From Alteromonadaceae bacterium (GTDB taxonomy: Bacteria > Pseudomonadota > Gammaproteobacteria > Enterobacterales > Alteromonadaceae): a stretch of 64,000 nucleotides of DNA. Positions 57,211 to 64,000 of this stretch are shown here, piece by piece (position 1 is the stretch's first letter; every line of letters begins with the position of its first letter). Location: contig JABSOI010000012.1 in assembly GCA_013216015.1 (NCBI GenBank), forward strand, positions 1-64,000, read 5' to 3'. The position numbers and the translations under genes are program-made. The notes beneath the pieces were generated by a model. It was not told the origin of the DNA. It worked only from the letters and a program-made list of their open reading frames with translations, and did no database searches.

Positions 57211-58929
57211 CTATGGAGATACATCAATAGTTTCGACTAATCGTAAGACTTCCTCAACACTAGTAATACCTTGTTGTGCATAATCAAAAGCAGCTACAGC
57301 TAATGGTTTATAACCCTTATTTTCCTTAGCTTTAACCGTAAATGCCTCCGCGTCATCACGCTTTAAAGCTGCCATCATGCCATCATTCATTTCTAACAAT
57401 TCAAAGACACCAATACGACCTTTATAACCCGTATGCTGACAACTCTGACAACCCTGCCCCTGTTTAAATGTTGCCTTATCTGCTTTATCACCCATTAAAT
57501 GGGCTAACCACATTTTCTCCTGGCTATCGGGTTGATAATCTTTGGCACAATTGTCACATACTCGCCTTACCAGCCTTTGAGCCACTATTGAACGTAATGA
57601 ACTCCCGACTAAAAATCCGGCAGCGCCCATATCAAGCAAACGTAACGCACTGGTTATTGCATCATTAGTATGTAAAGTAGATAAAACCAGATGACCCGTT
57701 AACGCGCCTCGCAAGCCAATTTCAACGGTTTCTTGATCCCGCATTTCACCCACCATCAAAATATCGGGATCTTGACGTAGTGAGGTTCTTAAAACACTCG
57801 AAAAAGTTAGGCCAATTTTATTGTTAATTTGCACCTGATTAACCCGCGGTAAACGATATTCTACAGGATCTTCAACAGTAATTATTTTTTTACTGGCTTG
57901 GTTTAATTCACTTAACGCGGCATATAAAGTGGTCGTTTTACCACTACCCGTAGGACCGGTAACCAAAATCATACCATGGGGTCGTGTAATTTGATGACGT
58001 AACCTTTTAACTATATCTTCAGGCATACCCGTTTGTTCTAAAGATAACAAACCTGCCGATTGATCAAGTAAACGCATTACCACAGATTCACCAAACTGTA
58101 TTGGCATGGTAGACATACGAACATCTATATTATGACCACTGATTTTTAAATTGAAACCACCATCTTGCGGTAACCGTTTTTCTGCAATGTCTAAACCTGC
58201 CATTAACTTCAAACGCAGGATCATCGCTGAAGCAATTTTATTTTCCTTTAGAATATTTTCCTGTAATACCCCGTCAATACGCTGTCGAATTCGCAACTGA
58301 TGTTCGTCGGGTTCAATATGTATATCTGATGCACGCATTTGAACAGCGTCCTCAAAAACCGATTGTAATAATTTACCTACGGTTGCATCGCCCCCTTCTT
58401 CAGCAAAAGTTGCCGATAGGTCAAAGTCAGACGATTGATCGTATTCATCTTCTAACTGACTGGCGAAAGATTCAATATCGGCCGTGCGTCGATAAAGACT
58501 GTCAAAGGCTTCAAAAAGTTGCGACTCCATCACCACAGCGAATGCTAAACGTTTTGGTGCCAGCATTTGTTCCAGTTGATCTAAAGCACTTAAATCAGCC
58601 GGATCACTCATGCCAATAACAACACTCTCACCTTTATCTTCTATTACCAAAGCACGTAAGCGTCGAGCGTGAACCTCAGGTAACAAACCTGCTACTTCAC
58701 TGGGAATAGGCCGCTGGCTAATATCTAAAAATGGCACGTCTAATTGTTGTGCTAAAAACTCAAGTAATTGACGTTCACCAATATGCCCCAGTTCAATAAG
58801 GGTATCACCTAATTTTCTTCCGGTACTTTTTTGATGATTAAGTGCCAGCATTAACTGTTCATTGGTAATAATATTTTCGTGTACCAACAGATCGCCCAGG
58901 CGCATTTTTAATTTAGGTGCTACCATCAT
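57211..58929 (-). CDS. mshE: MshE, pilus polymerising ATPase with c-di-GMP-binding MshEN domain
   Basis: MshE powers pilus extension, and its N-terminal MshEN domain binds cyclic di-GMP in V. cholerae. The 572-residue product shows two consecutive 24-residue MshEN motifs. The first is at residues 10-33 (RLGDLLVHENIITNEQL...NHQ) and the second at 39-62 (KLGDTLIELGHIGERQL...AQQ). The first has Asn where Gly is usual, and the second has Lys for Arg and His at a normally aliphatic site. The C-terminal domain has Walker A GPTGSGKTT (325-333), an Asp box and a zinc tetracysteine CDNCA/CQSCQ region. GGGAG stands four bases before ATG 58929. A 15-bp repeat array follows directly upstream. Confidence 0.95.
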   Translation of the reverse strand: MMVAPKLKMRLGDLLVHENIITNEQLMLALNHQKSTGRKLGDTLIELGHIGERQLLEFLAQQLDVPFLDISQRPIPSEVAGLLPEVHARRLRALVIEDKGESVVIGMSDPADLSALDQLEQMLAPKRLAFAVVMESQLFEAFDSLYRRTADIESFASQLEDEYDQSSDFDLSATFAEEGGDATVGKLLQSVFEDAVQMRASDIHIEPDEHQLRIRQRIDGVLQENILKENKIASAMILRLKLMAGLDIAEKRLPQDGGFNLKISGHNIDVRMSTMPIQFGESVVMRLLDQSAGLLSLEQTGMPEDIVKRLRHQITRPHGMILVTGPTGSGKTTTLYAALSELNQASKKIITVEDPVEYRLPRVNQVQINNKIGLTFSSVLRTSLRQDPDILMVGEMRDQETVEIGLRGALTGHLVLSTLHTNDAITSALRLLDMGAAGFLVGSSLRSIVAQRLVRRVCDNCAKDYQPDSQEKMWLAHLMGDKADKATFKQGQGCQSCQHTGYKGRIGVFELLEMNDGMMAALKRDDAEAFTVKAKENKGYKPLAVAAFDYAQQGITSVEEVLRLVETIDVSP

Positions 58930-58937
58930 TGTTCTCC

Positions 58938-59027
58938 CTGTTTACTACAATACTGTTTACTACAATACTGTTTACTACAATACTGTTTACTACAATACTG
59001 TTTACTTCAATACTGTTTACTACAATA
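58938..59027. repeat. Tandem repeat, 15-bp unit x 6, just upstream of mshE
   Basis: Six head-to-tail copies of CTGTTTACTACAATA span 58938-59027; copy 5 has TTC in place of TAC and the others are identical. The array fills nearly all of the 114 bases between the mshN stop (59044) and the mshE start (58929), ending 9 bases before the ATG and abutting the ribosome-binding GGGAG. The perfection of copies suggests recent expansion, and slippage could change the spacing or structure ahead of mshE. Confidence 0.95.
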
Positions 59028-59043
59028 CTAATAACTACCATAG

Positions 59044-60192
59044 TTACCCGCCCAGTTCCTGCAAACGCTGCTGAGAAAACTCAACTGCACTAATAGATAA
59101 ATCGCCCTTAATTAAAGCTGTTCGATAAGCAGGGATCGCTTGTTCAAATTGACTATTCCGATCAAATACAACCGCTAAACCTAACCACCATCGACCAACA
59201 TCCGGTTGCATAACGAGTAAAATTTTATAAGCTGTTATTGCTGCGGAAAAATTTCCTATTTGTTGGGCTGTATTTGCCAACGCCAGCTGATATTCAATAT
59301 CTTTTGTTTGTACTAAAGCATTCAAATTTTGATAAGCCTGTTGCGGATCACCTTGACTTAAATATATTCGAGCTTTCATCAAATAAAACTCACTGTCCTG
59401 TCCATCGATGACAATGCCCTGCGATAATAAATTCAATGCTGCCAGATATTCTTTCCGACCAAACCACAAAGCTGCTAATTGTTTACGTGCATATTTATGC
59501 TCAGGTTGAAGTAACAGAATATCTTCGAATAAATGCTCTGCTTGCTTTAAGTTGTTTAACTCAATTGCCTTTTTAGCTTGAGACATTTTTTGTGCCGCTA
59601 AATCTACCGGACTGATTTGTCGACGGGTAACAGCCATGCTGGATTTATTTACGCTATTTTTGAGAGCCGATGTATTGTCCCTGGCATATATTGCCTTAGC
59701 TTTTTCATGGATAACCTTTTTACCTTCAAACCTTGCCCCTTCAACCTGAGTATCCTTTACTTCCTCAACTGAATTTTGTCCAACATTACCTAGCGTTTCC
59801 TGCTTACTTATTTGCTCAATTGAACTTGCATTAACTGAGGTTATTTCTTTAATATTTTCATCTTCAGGTTTAACGGATAACTCACTAGCCAACTTTGCAT
59901 TCTGAGTAGGATTTGTTTTAAAACCTGCGATTTTTTCATTATCTGCTGGTGTAGTTTTTAGGGCTGTAATCTGTGAATCAGCAAAAGCGGCTTGCTTTAA
60001 AGATTGATTCTCTGTGTATAAATTCCATGCGAATATACCAATAACAATCAGTAAAACAACAATAATTGTAATCAATATAAAGGTTTTAGGGCTATGTGAA
60101 ACGGGTGTTGGTGTTGATTGAATTTGCCCAACCGGGACACTTTCATTATCACGTTGTTCCAAGTCTTTCAGCATTTGATTAATAACGCTCAC
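59044..60192 (-). CDS. mshN: MshN, TPR protein of MSHA biogenesis
   Basis: MshN is a bitopic inner-membrane protein with periplasmic TPR repeats, thought to help organise the secretion complex. I start at GTG 60192, which overlaps the mshM stop as GTGA and has GGGAGG upstream, giving 382 residues beginning SVINQMLKDLEQRD. A transmembrane segment (about 43-65, FILITIIVVLLIVIGIFAWNLY), a variable linker and at least four TPR units (about 190-375, such as AEHLFEDILLLQPEHKYARKQLAAL) follow. An upstream extension of the frame lacks a proper start. Confidence 0.9.
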   Translation of the reverse strand: MSVINQMLKDLEQRDNESVPVGQIQSTPTPVSHSPKTFILITIIVVLLIVIGIFAWNLYTENQSLKQAAFADSQITALKTTPADNEKIAGFKTNPTQNAKLASELSVKPEDENIKEITSVNASSIEQISKQETLGNVGQNSVEEVKDTQVEGARFEGKKVIHEKAKAIYARDNTSALKNSVNKSSMAVTRRQISPVDLAAQKMSQAKKAIELNNLKQAEHLFEDILLLQPEHKYARKQLAALWFGRKEYLAALNLLSQGIVIDGQDSEFYLMKARIYLSQGDPQQAYQNLNALVQTKDIEYQLALANTAQQIGNFSAAITAYKILLVMQPDVGRWWLGLAVVFDRNSQFEQAIPAYRTALIKGDLSISAVEFSQQRLQELGG

Positions 60193-61100
60193 CCTTGACC
60201 TCCCAAAATAAAATGTGCTGATAGGACCACAACAATTATTGCACTGAAAATGGTACTTGCTGTGATCACCCTTGGCGAATACCAAAACAATTTTGTATCT
60301 TCTGTATCGTTAATTGAAGCTTTTAAATGTTGAACTGTAATCTGATATAGTCCCTGTCCATAACTCAGCATCAGCATTTTATGGCATAAAATATTAACCA
60401 ATCGGGGAATGCCCTGGCTGGCACGGGCAATTTTTTTACAAAGCCGGGTGGAAAATAATGCCGCTCCTTTATAACCGGAAACTTGCAACCTGTGTTGAAT
60501 ATATTGTTCAACCTCCCCCCCTGTCATTGCCCTGAGCTGATATGAAAAGGTGATCCTTTGTCGTAATTGCCGAAATTTGGTTTCGCTCAAGCGTTGGTCT
60601 AACTCAGGTTGAGCAAACAGCACGACTTGCAACAGTTTACGGGTTTCAGTTTCTAAATTAGTAAATAATCGTAGAGCCTCTAAACTTTCTGCTGGCAACG
60701 CTTGTGCTTCATCAAGAATAAGCACCACCGAATGTCCCTTAATATGCAATTCTAACAAACGTTGTTGTATGCGCTGCGTAAGTAGCTGCGTTGACATACG
60801 CTGTGCTTGCTTCACCCCTAACTCTACCGCAACGGCACGCCTTAATTCATCTGGACTTAAGTACGGATTGGGAATATATGCAGTAACAAAATGTTCTGGT
60901 ATTTCATTTAACAGTTTCCTGCACAATAAGGTTTTCCCGGTACCGACTTCACCAATAACCTTGATAAAACCTTCACCCGTTTTCAACGCCGTCATTAAAA
61001 CAGCCAAAGCCTCGTTGTGAGGTTCTAATCCCAGATAAAAATTTGTATTAGGAGTTAAAGTAAAAGGTAACTCCCTTAAGCCAAAATGATACAAATACAT
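60189..61100 (-). CDS. mshM: MshM, ExeA-like AAA ATPase
   Basis: MshM is an AAA ATPase of the ExeA/GspA type, thought to help place the secretin. The 303-residue product begins MYLYHFGLRELPFTLTPNTNFYLG, with Walker A GEVGTGKT (50-57), Walker B SVVLILDEAQALP (near 125-137), and the GIPRLVNILCHKMLMLSYGQG C-terminal lid. A C-terminal transmembrane helix follows (about 277-299). It has the conserved helical N-terminus of the family. It follows mshL by five bases. Confidence 0.93.
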   Translation of the reverse strand: MYLYHFGLRELPFTLTPNTNFYLGLEPHNEALAVLMTALKTGEGFIKVIGEVGTGKTLLCRKLLNEIPEHFVTAYIPNPYLSPDELRRAVAVELGVKQAQRMSTQLLTQRIQQRLLELHIKGHSVVLILDEAQALPAESLEALRLFTNLETETRKLLQVVLFAQPELDQRLSETKFRQLRQRITFSYQLRAMTGGEVEQYIQHRLQVSGYKGAALFSTRLCKKIARASQGIPRLVNILCHKMLMLSYGQGLYQITVQHLKASINDTEDTKLFWYSPRVITASTIFSAIIVVVLSAHFILGGQG

Positions 61101-61105
61101 ATTGG

Positions 61106-62839
61106 TTATTTACTTTCAGGAAACCATTGTTTCAACAAAGCCCGGGCATCCTTTAATTGGTTTTTCCATGTATCCTGACCGATAACAATAGGTTTAAGTA
61201 AAATAACCAATTCTTTCTTTTCAGTTTTCTGACGCTTGCTTTTAAACAGTTCACCAACCCATGGAATATCGCCCAACAGAGGTGTTTTTGATTCTGAATC
61301 AACTTTGCGCGTTTCGATCAAACCGCCGATAATAACAATTTCACCTGACTTTGCCCGAATAATAGTATCAGATTCCCGAACACTGCTTCGTGCCATTGGC
61401 AATACAATTTCATCACCTCCCAATTGAATTAATTTTACTTGTTCCTCTGTAATTGTAACAGCTGGATGAACATGTAAAATAACCTCACCACTTTCACTGA
61501 TTTGTGGGGTGACATCTAACGCAATACCTGAGAAAAATGGCGTTAAATCAACCTCTGGAGTAACAGTAGTTGAAGTTCCTGTTGTGGTGGTACTAGAAAC
61601 ATCGGTAACAAAATACTCATCATTACCCACTTTAATTACCGCTTTTTGATTATTCGTTACCGTGATCCTCGGGCTCGACAATACTTGAACATTACCTTGC
61701 GTTGATAATAGATTAATAACTCCGGCAAAATCCTTGTTCTTAAAGCCAATTGATGTGGTACCACCAATTAACGTAGAAATAGTATTTCCAGCAAGACCGC
61801 CAGCAGTGGAAAAGGCGATATCTGTACTACCAACATGACCGAGTACTTCATCCCAATTTATGCCTTGCTGATAATCGTCATTAAGGGTTACTTCCATAAT
61901 TTTTGCTTCAATAATGACTTGGCGGCGTAAATTTTCTGCCGAATCACGAATAAACTTTTTCACGACTTTAATTTCATTTGGCATAGCACGAACGGTAACC
62001 AAACCAGCTTGAGGTGACACAATAACTGTACGGGCTTCATCATTACTTCCTACACCTAGAAGAGACAATAAATTGGCCTGTAATTCAACCCAATAGTCAG
62101 ATTGACTATTAGTATATATATTTATGCCGCTGCTATTTTGACTGGAGCCATTCTGGTTAGCCCCACTCTGACCATCGCTACCATTATTAGAGAGATTGGA
62201 ATTATTTGAGTTACCTTTAGAACTAGAACTACTTCCTCTATTTCTACTGTCATTACTCGAAAGCCCACCGGAATTAACACTAGTAGACGATGACCCGTTT
62301 CGAGTAATATACAAATAATTTAACGGTATAGTTTCTGTACGCATACCAGCAGGATAAACTTGAATTATTTTACCTTTTCGTTGAATTTCATACCCGTAAA
62401 GATCTTCAACAACGGTAATAACTTCATCTAAGGTCACATCTTTCAAATTCAAAGTGATATTACCGCTCACATCAGGATGCATCGCTACGCTGTAGGCTGA
62501 TTCGTCTACTATCGCCGCAAAAAACGATTTCGCATCAACTTCATTTGCTGCAATTTGCAAACGTTTTTCTGCTAACAAACTCTGCTTTGCCTGCTGCATG
62601 CTATGCTGCATAATTTCATTTTGCACGGCACTGGGCATATTAACCAGCGGTTTAGGTTTTGTTGCCTTTTTTGATGTGCTCGAATTCGCAATAGCTTCAT
62701 CCAAGGCATTTTTAACAAACGTTGGAGAGTCAGGTACTGATTTACACCCAGCTAAAGACATTGAAACTAGTATTGAAGAAACTAGCACAGAACAAAGATA
62801 CCGACTCAATGATGATTTAGTTAAATTATTATTTTTCAT
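61106..62839 (-). CDS. mshL: MshL, outer-membrane secretin
   Basis: MshL is the secretin through which the pilus exits. The 577-residue product has a lipoprotein-type signal (SMSLAGC, Cys32). Secretin N-domains follow (SGNITLNLKDVTLDEVITVVEDLYGYEI near 125-152). Then comes a low-complexity Ser/Asn/Gly stretch (about 181-239). The C-terminal beta-barrel domain contains VIIEAKIMEVTLNDDYQQGINW and VIIGGLIETRKVDSESKTPLLGDIPWVGELFK, the family's strongest motif. The low-complexity insertion is a length-variable linker. It overlaps mshK by four bases (ATGA). Confidence 0.94.
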   Translation of the reverse strand: MKNNNLTKSSLSRYLCSVLVSSILVSMSLAGCKSVPDSPTFVKNALDEAIANSSTSKKATKPKPLVNMPSAVQNEIMQHSMQQAKQSLLAEKRLQIAANEVDAKSFFAAIVDESAYSVAMHPDVSGNITLNLKDVTLDEVITVVEDLYGYEIQRKGKIIQVYPAGMRTETIPLNYLYITRNGSSSTSVNSGGLSSNDSRNRGSSSSSKGNSNNSNLSNNGSDGQSGANQNGSSQNSSGINIYTNSQSDYWVELQANLLSLLGVGSNDEARTVIVSPQAGLVTVRAMPNEIKVVKKFIRDSAENLRRQVIIEAKIMEVTLNDDYQQGINWDEVLGHVGSTDIAFSTAGGLAGNTISTLIGGTTSIGFKNKDFAGVINLLSTQGNVQVLSSPRITVTNNQKAVIKVGNDEYFVTDVSSTTTTGTSTTVTPEVDLTPFFSGIALDVTPQISESGEVILHVHPAVTITEEQVKLIQLGGDEIVLPMARSSVRESDTIIRAKSGEIVIIGGLIETRKVDSESKTPLLGDIPWVGELFKSKRQKTEKKELVILLKPIVIGQDTWKNQLKDARALLKQWFPESK

Positions 62840-63279
62840 TGTGATTTCGCTACTACGTTAGTAAATAATGATAACTCGATACGTTGCTGTAATGAATTTA
62901 ACACGACACTTTTCGAGTTAATAGCTACAACCTGATATAAACCAATTTCATCACCAATTTTTAAAGTTTTATTATTGATCACAGCGATACGGCTGGTATC
63001 TCTTTTAATAATTGATTGCAAAACTAAACGAGCATTTTTCTTAACTGTACTGGTTGCTCGATGATCAGAAAATGGTTTGGTTGGATCCAGATCTTGTCCT
63101 GCATAAACTTTTCCCGCAAGAGTAAGCATACTCAAAGCTGACAGTGCCATTAACAATTTAACGACTGCCCTAACCTTATTTTTAAAGGAAGAATTGACCA
63201 ACAAAGCATTAACCAAAGAAATATTAGCCAACGAATAACTGCCAAACAAATAATTGCCAAATACGCACTGATTAAACAC
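62836..63279 (-). CDS. mshK: MshK, small periplasmic component of MSHA biogenesis
   Basis: MshK is a small accessory protein, comparable to PilP. The 147-residue product starts at GTG 63279, with AGGGAG seven bases upstream, overlapping mshJ by eight bases. A hydrophobic segment (about 41-60, VKLLMALSALSMLTLAGKVYAG) could be a signal or anchor. The periplasmic part then has DLDPTKPF and a PilP-like beta sheet: LVLQSIIKRDTSRIAVINNKTLKIGDEIGLYQVVAINSKSVVL. The N-terminus before the hydrophobic segment is long for a signal peptide and rich in Asn/Ser/Leu, and its start may be further in. Confidence 0.82.
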   Translation of the reverse strand: MFNQCVFGNYLFGSYSLANISLVNALLVNSSFKNKVRAVVKLLMALSALSMLTLAGKVYAGQDLDPTKPFSDHRATSTVKKNARLVLQSIIKRDTSRIAVINNKTLKIGDEIGLYQVVAINSKSVVLNSLQQRIELSLFTNVVAKSQ

Positions 63280-64000
63280 CGATAAACTCCCTCTTTGTAC
63301 TTAAACTATACATTTCAATTTCTAATTCACTCACCGGATATTCTTGTAAATTATAGTTAAATTCCTGCCAAAAAAATTTCCAGGATAAATTCTCCAGTTG
63401 AGTTAAATAATCACGTAACTGAAAATAATTTCCTGTGAGCTTTATTTTAATACCATGACGATACAAATTAAGCGAAGTTTGCTCAATTCCACCACCTGAC
63501 GAACTCTTACCAGCTTTTGCAATAACTTTAGGCTGCCCTTGTTTAGCTGATGGCTCCTGAGAAAATTTAGTTTTCACAGAACTTAACAGCGGTTGTGCAC
63601 CCAGTAATTGAAATGAAACTAAAGACACACCTTTTTGTACTTTCAATAATTCAATCAAGGCATACCGCATTTGTATCGGGTTAATTAAATCAGAGGTAAG
63701 TTTCAGCAATTCTTTATCTACTTTTTCTAATTTAGTTTCATATTGAACTATCTGTTGATTCAAGGCGCTATTTGGATTTTTACGCAAGCCTTCCTGCATC
63801 ACCCTAATATTACTTTTCATTGAATTAATCGATAAAGTGTTTTGATTGATTTGTTTTTCAAAAAGACTAATTCCGGCAATATTGCCATTAATAACAAGAT
63901 TAAAAGTGATAAAAATAATAGCAACTAAGCCAGTTAACAGAATTAAAACTTGCTCTCTGAGACTGAGGCTTGCGTAGCTTTTTTGTAACTTAGCCCACTT
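63272..64000 (-). CDS. mshJ: MshJ, PilO-like component (5' end cut by window edge)
   Basis: MshJ is an inner-membrane PilO-like protein of the MSHA alignment complex. The frame stays open from the stop at 63272 to the right edge: 242 residues are visible and the start lies outside. The first visible residues read KWAKLQKSYASLSLREQVL, then a transmembrane helix (about 18-38, VLILLTGLVAIIFITFNLVI). A coiled coil (NQQIVQYETKLEKVDKELLKLTSDL) and a PilO-type ferredoxin-like fold follow (YRHGIKIKLTGNYFQLRDYLTQLENLSWKFFWQEF). An ATG at 63820 is not the start, because the upstream frame is coding. mshI is expected just beyond the edge. Confidence 0.9.
   Translation of the reverse strand, partial: KWAKLQKSYASLSLREQVLILLTGLVAIIFITFNLVINGNIAGISLFEKQINQNTLSINSMKSNIRVMQEGLRKNPNSALNQQIVQYETKLEKVDKELLKLTSDLINPIQMRYALIELLKVQKGVSLVSFQLLGAQPLLSSVKTKFSQEPSAKQGQPKVIAKAGKSSSGGGIEQTSLNLYRHGIKIKLTGNYFQLRDYLTQLENLSWKFFWQEFNYNLQEYPVSELEIEMYSLSTKREFIGV

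Noticed and set aside
58862..59074. Open frame with repeated YYNTV units
   Set aside because: It is the translation of the 15-bp tandem array upstream of mshE on the non-coding strand. It has no ribosome site.
63272..63820. mshJ beginning at the ATG 63820
   Set aside because: The frame stays open to the window edge and encodes the expected transmembrane helix, so the true start lies beyond position 64000.

Overview
The window reads as chromosomal backbone of an AT-rich marine gammaproteobacterium of the Alteromonadales, most likely Colwelliaceae (Colwellia/Thalassotalea-like). This is inferred from gene content and order (lpoA-yraN-diaA-dolP, sspAB-pet, mla-kdsDC-lptCAB-rpoN, mreBCD next to a complete MSHA pilus locus), low GC, a type A RNase P RNA, and short intergenic repeats beginning AATACCAATT. 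No database search was possible. No phage, plasmid, transposase, CRISPR or defence island is visible. The window is almost entirely housekeeping genes, and the unusual material is small-scale.

Layout. 1-162 is the tail of an unrecognised gene. 424-865 holds RNase P RNA (rnpB, minus strand) with its promoter and terminator. 943-5416: rsmI diverges from lpoA-yraN-diaA-dolP (rRNA methylation, peptidoglycan synthase activation, replication initiation, outer-membrane lipoprotein). 5550-10450, minus strand: sspB-sspA, cytochrome bc1 (petA-petB-petC) and ribosomal proteins L13/S9. 10801-15195: zapE, zapG and the periplasmic proteases degQ and degS. 15333-20248, minus strand: mlaF-E-D-C-B, ibaG and murA. 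20688-30303, plus strand: yrbG, kdsD, kdsC, lptC, lptA, lptB, rpoN, hpf, ptsN, rapZ, npr and mgtE. 30663-44393: pmbA, darP, tldD, a nitrilase-family amidase, yhdP, rng, maf and mreD-C-B.

44643-64000 is the MSHA type IV pilus locus on the minus strand. It runs mshJ (cut by the right edge), K, L, M, N, E, G, F, B, A, then a divergent PglL-like O-oligosaccharyltransferase gene on the plus strand, then mshC, D, O, P, Q. It encodes the alignment complex, secretin, polymerising ATPase with an MshEN-type c-di-GMP module, platform protein, major and minor pilins, and a large LamG-containing tip-type protein. The ligase gene splits the locus and suggests that the pilin is glycosylated.

The most interesting signals are: (1) the pilin ligase gene embedded between mshA and mshC; (2) short tandem-repeat arrays at functionally sensitive places (13 bp x 5 between mlaC and mlaB, 15 bp x 6 just upstream of mshE, 12 bp x 5 in the mshD prepilin leader, 12 bp x 3 inside the RNase G S1 domain); (3) a 41-bp duplicated tail of mshG just after mshG; (4) three different palindromic or MITE-like intergenic elements. 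I found no convincing wholly new multi-gene system.
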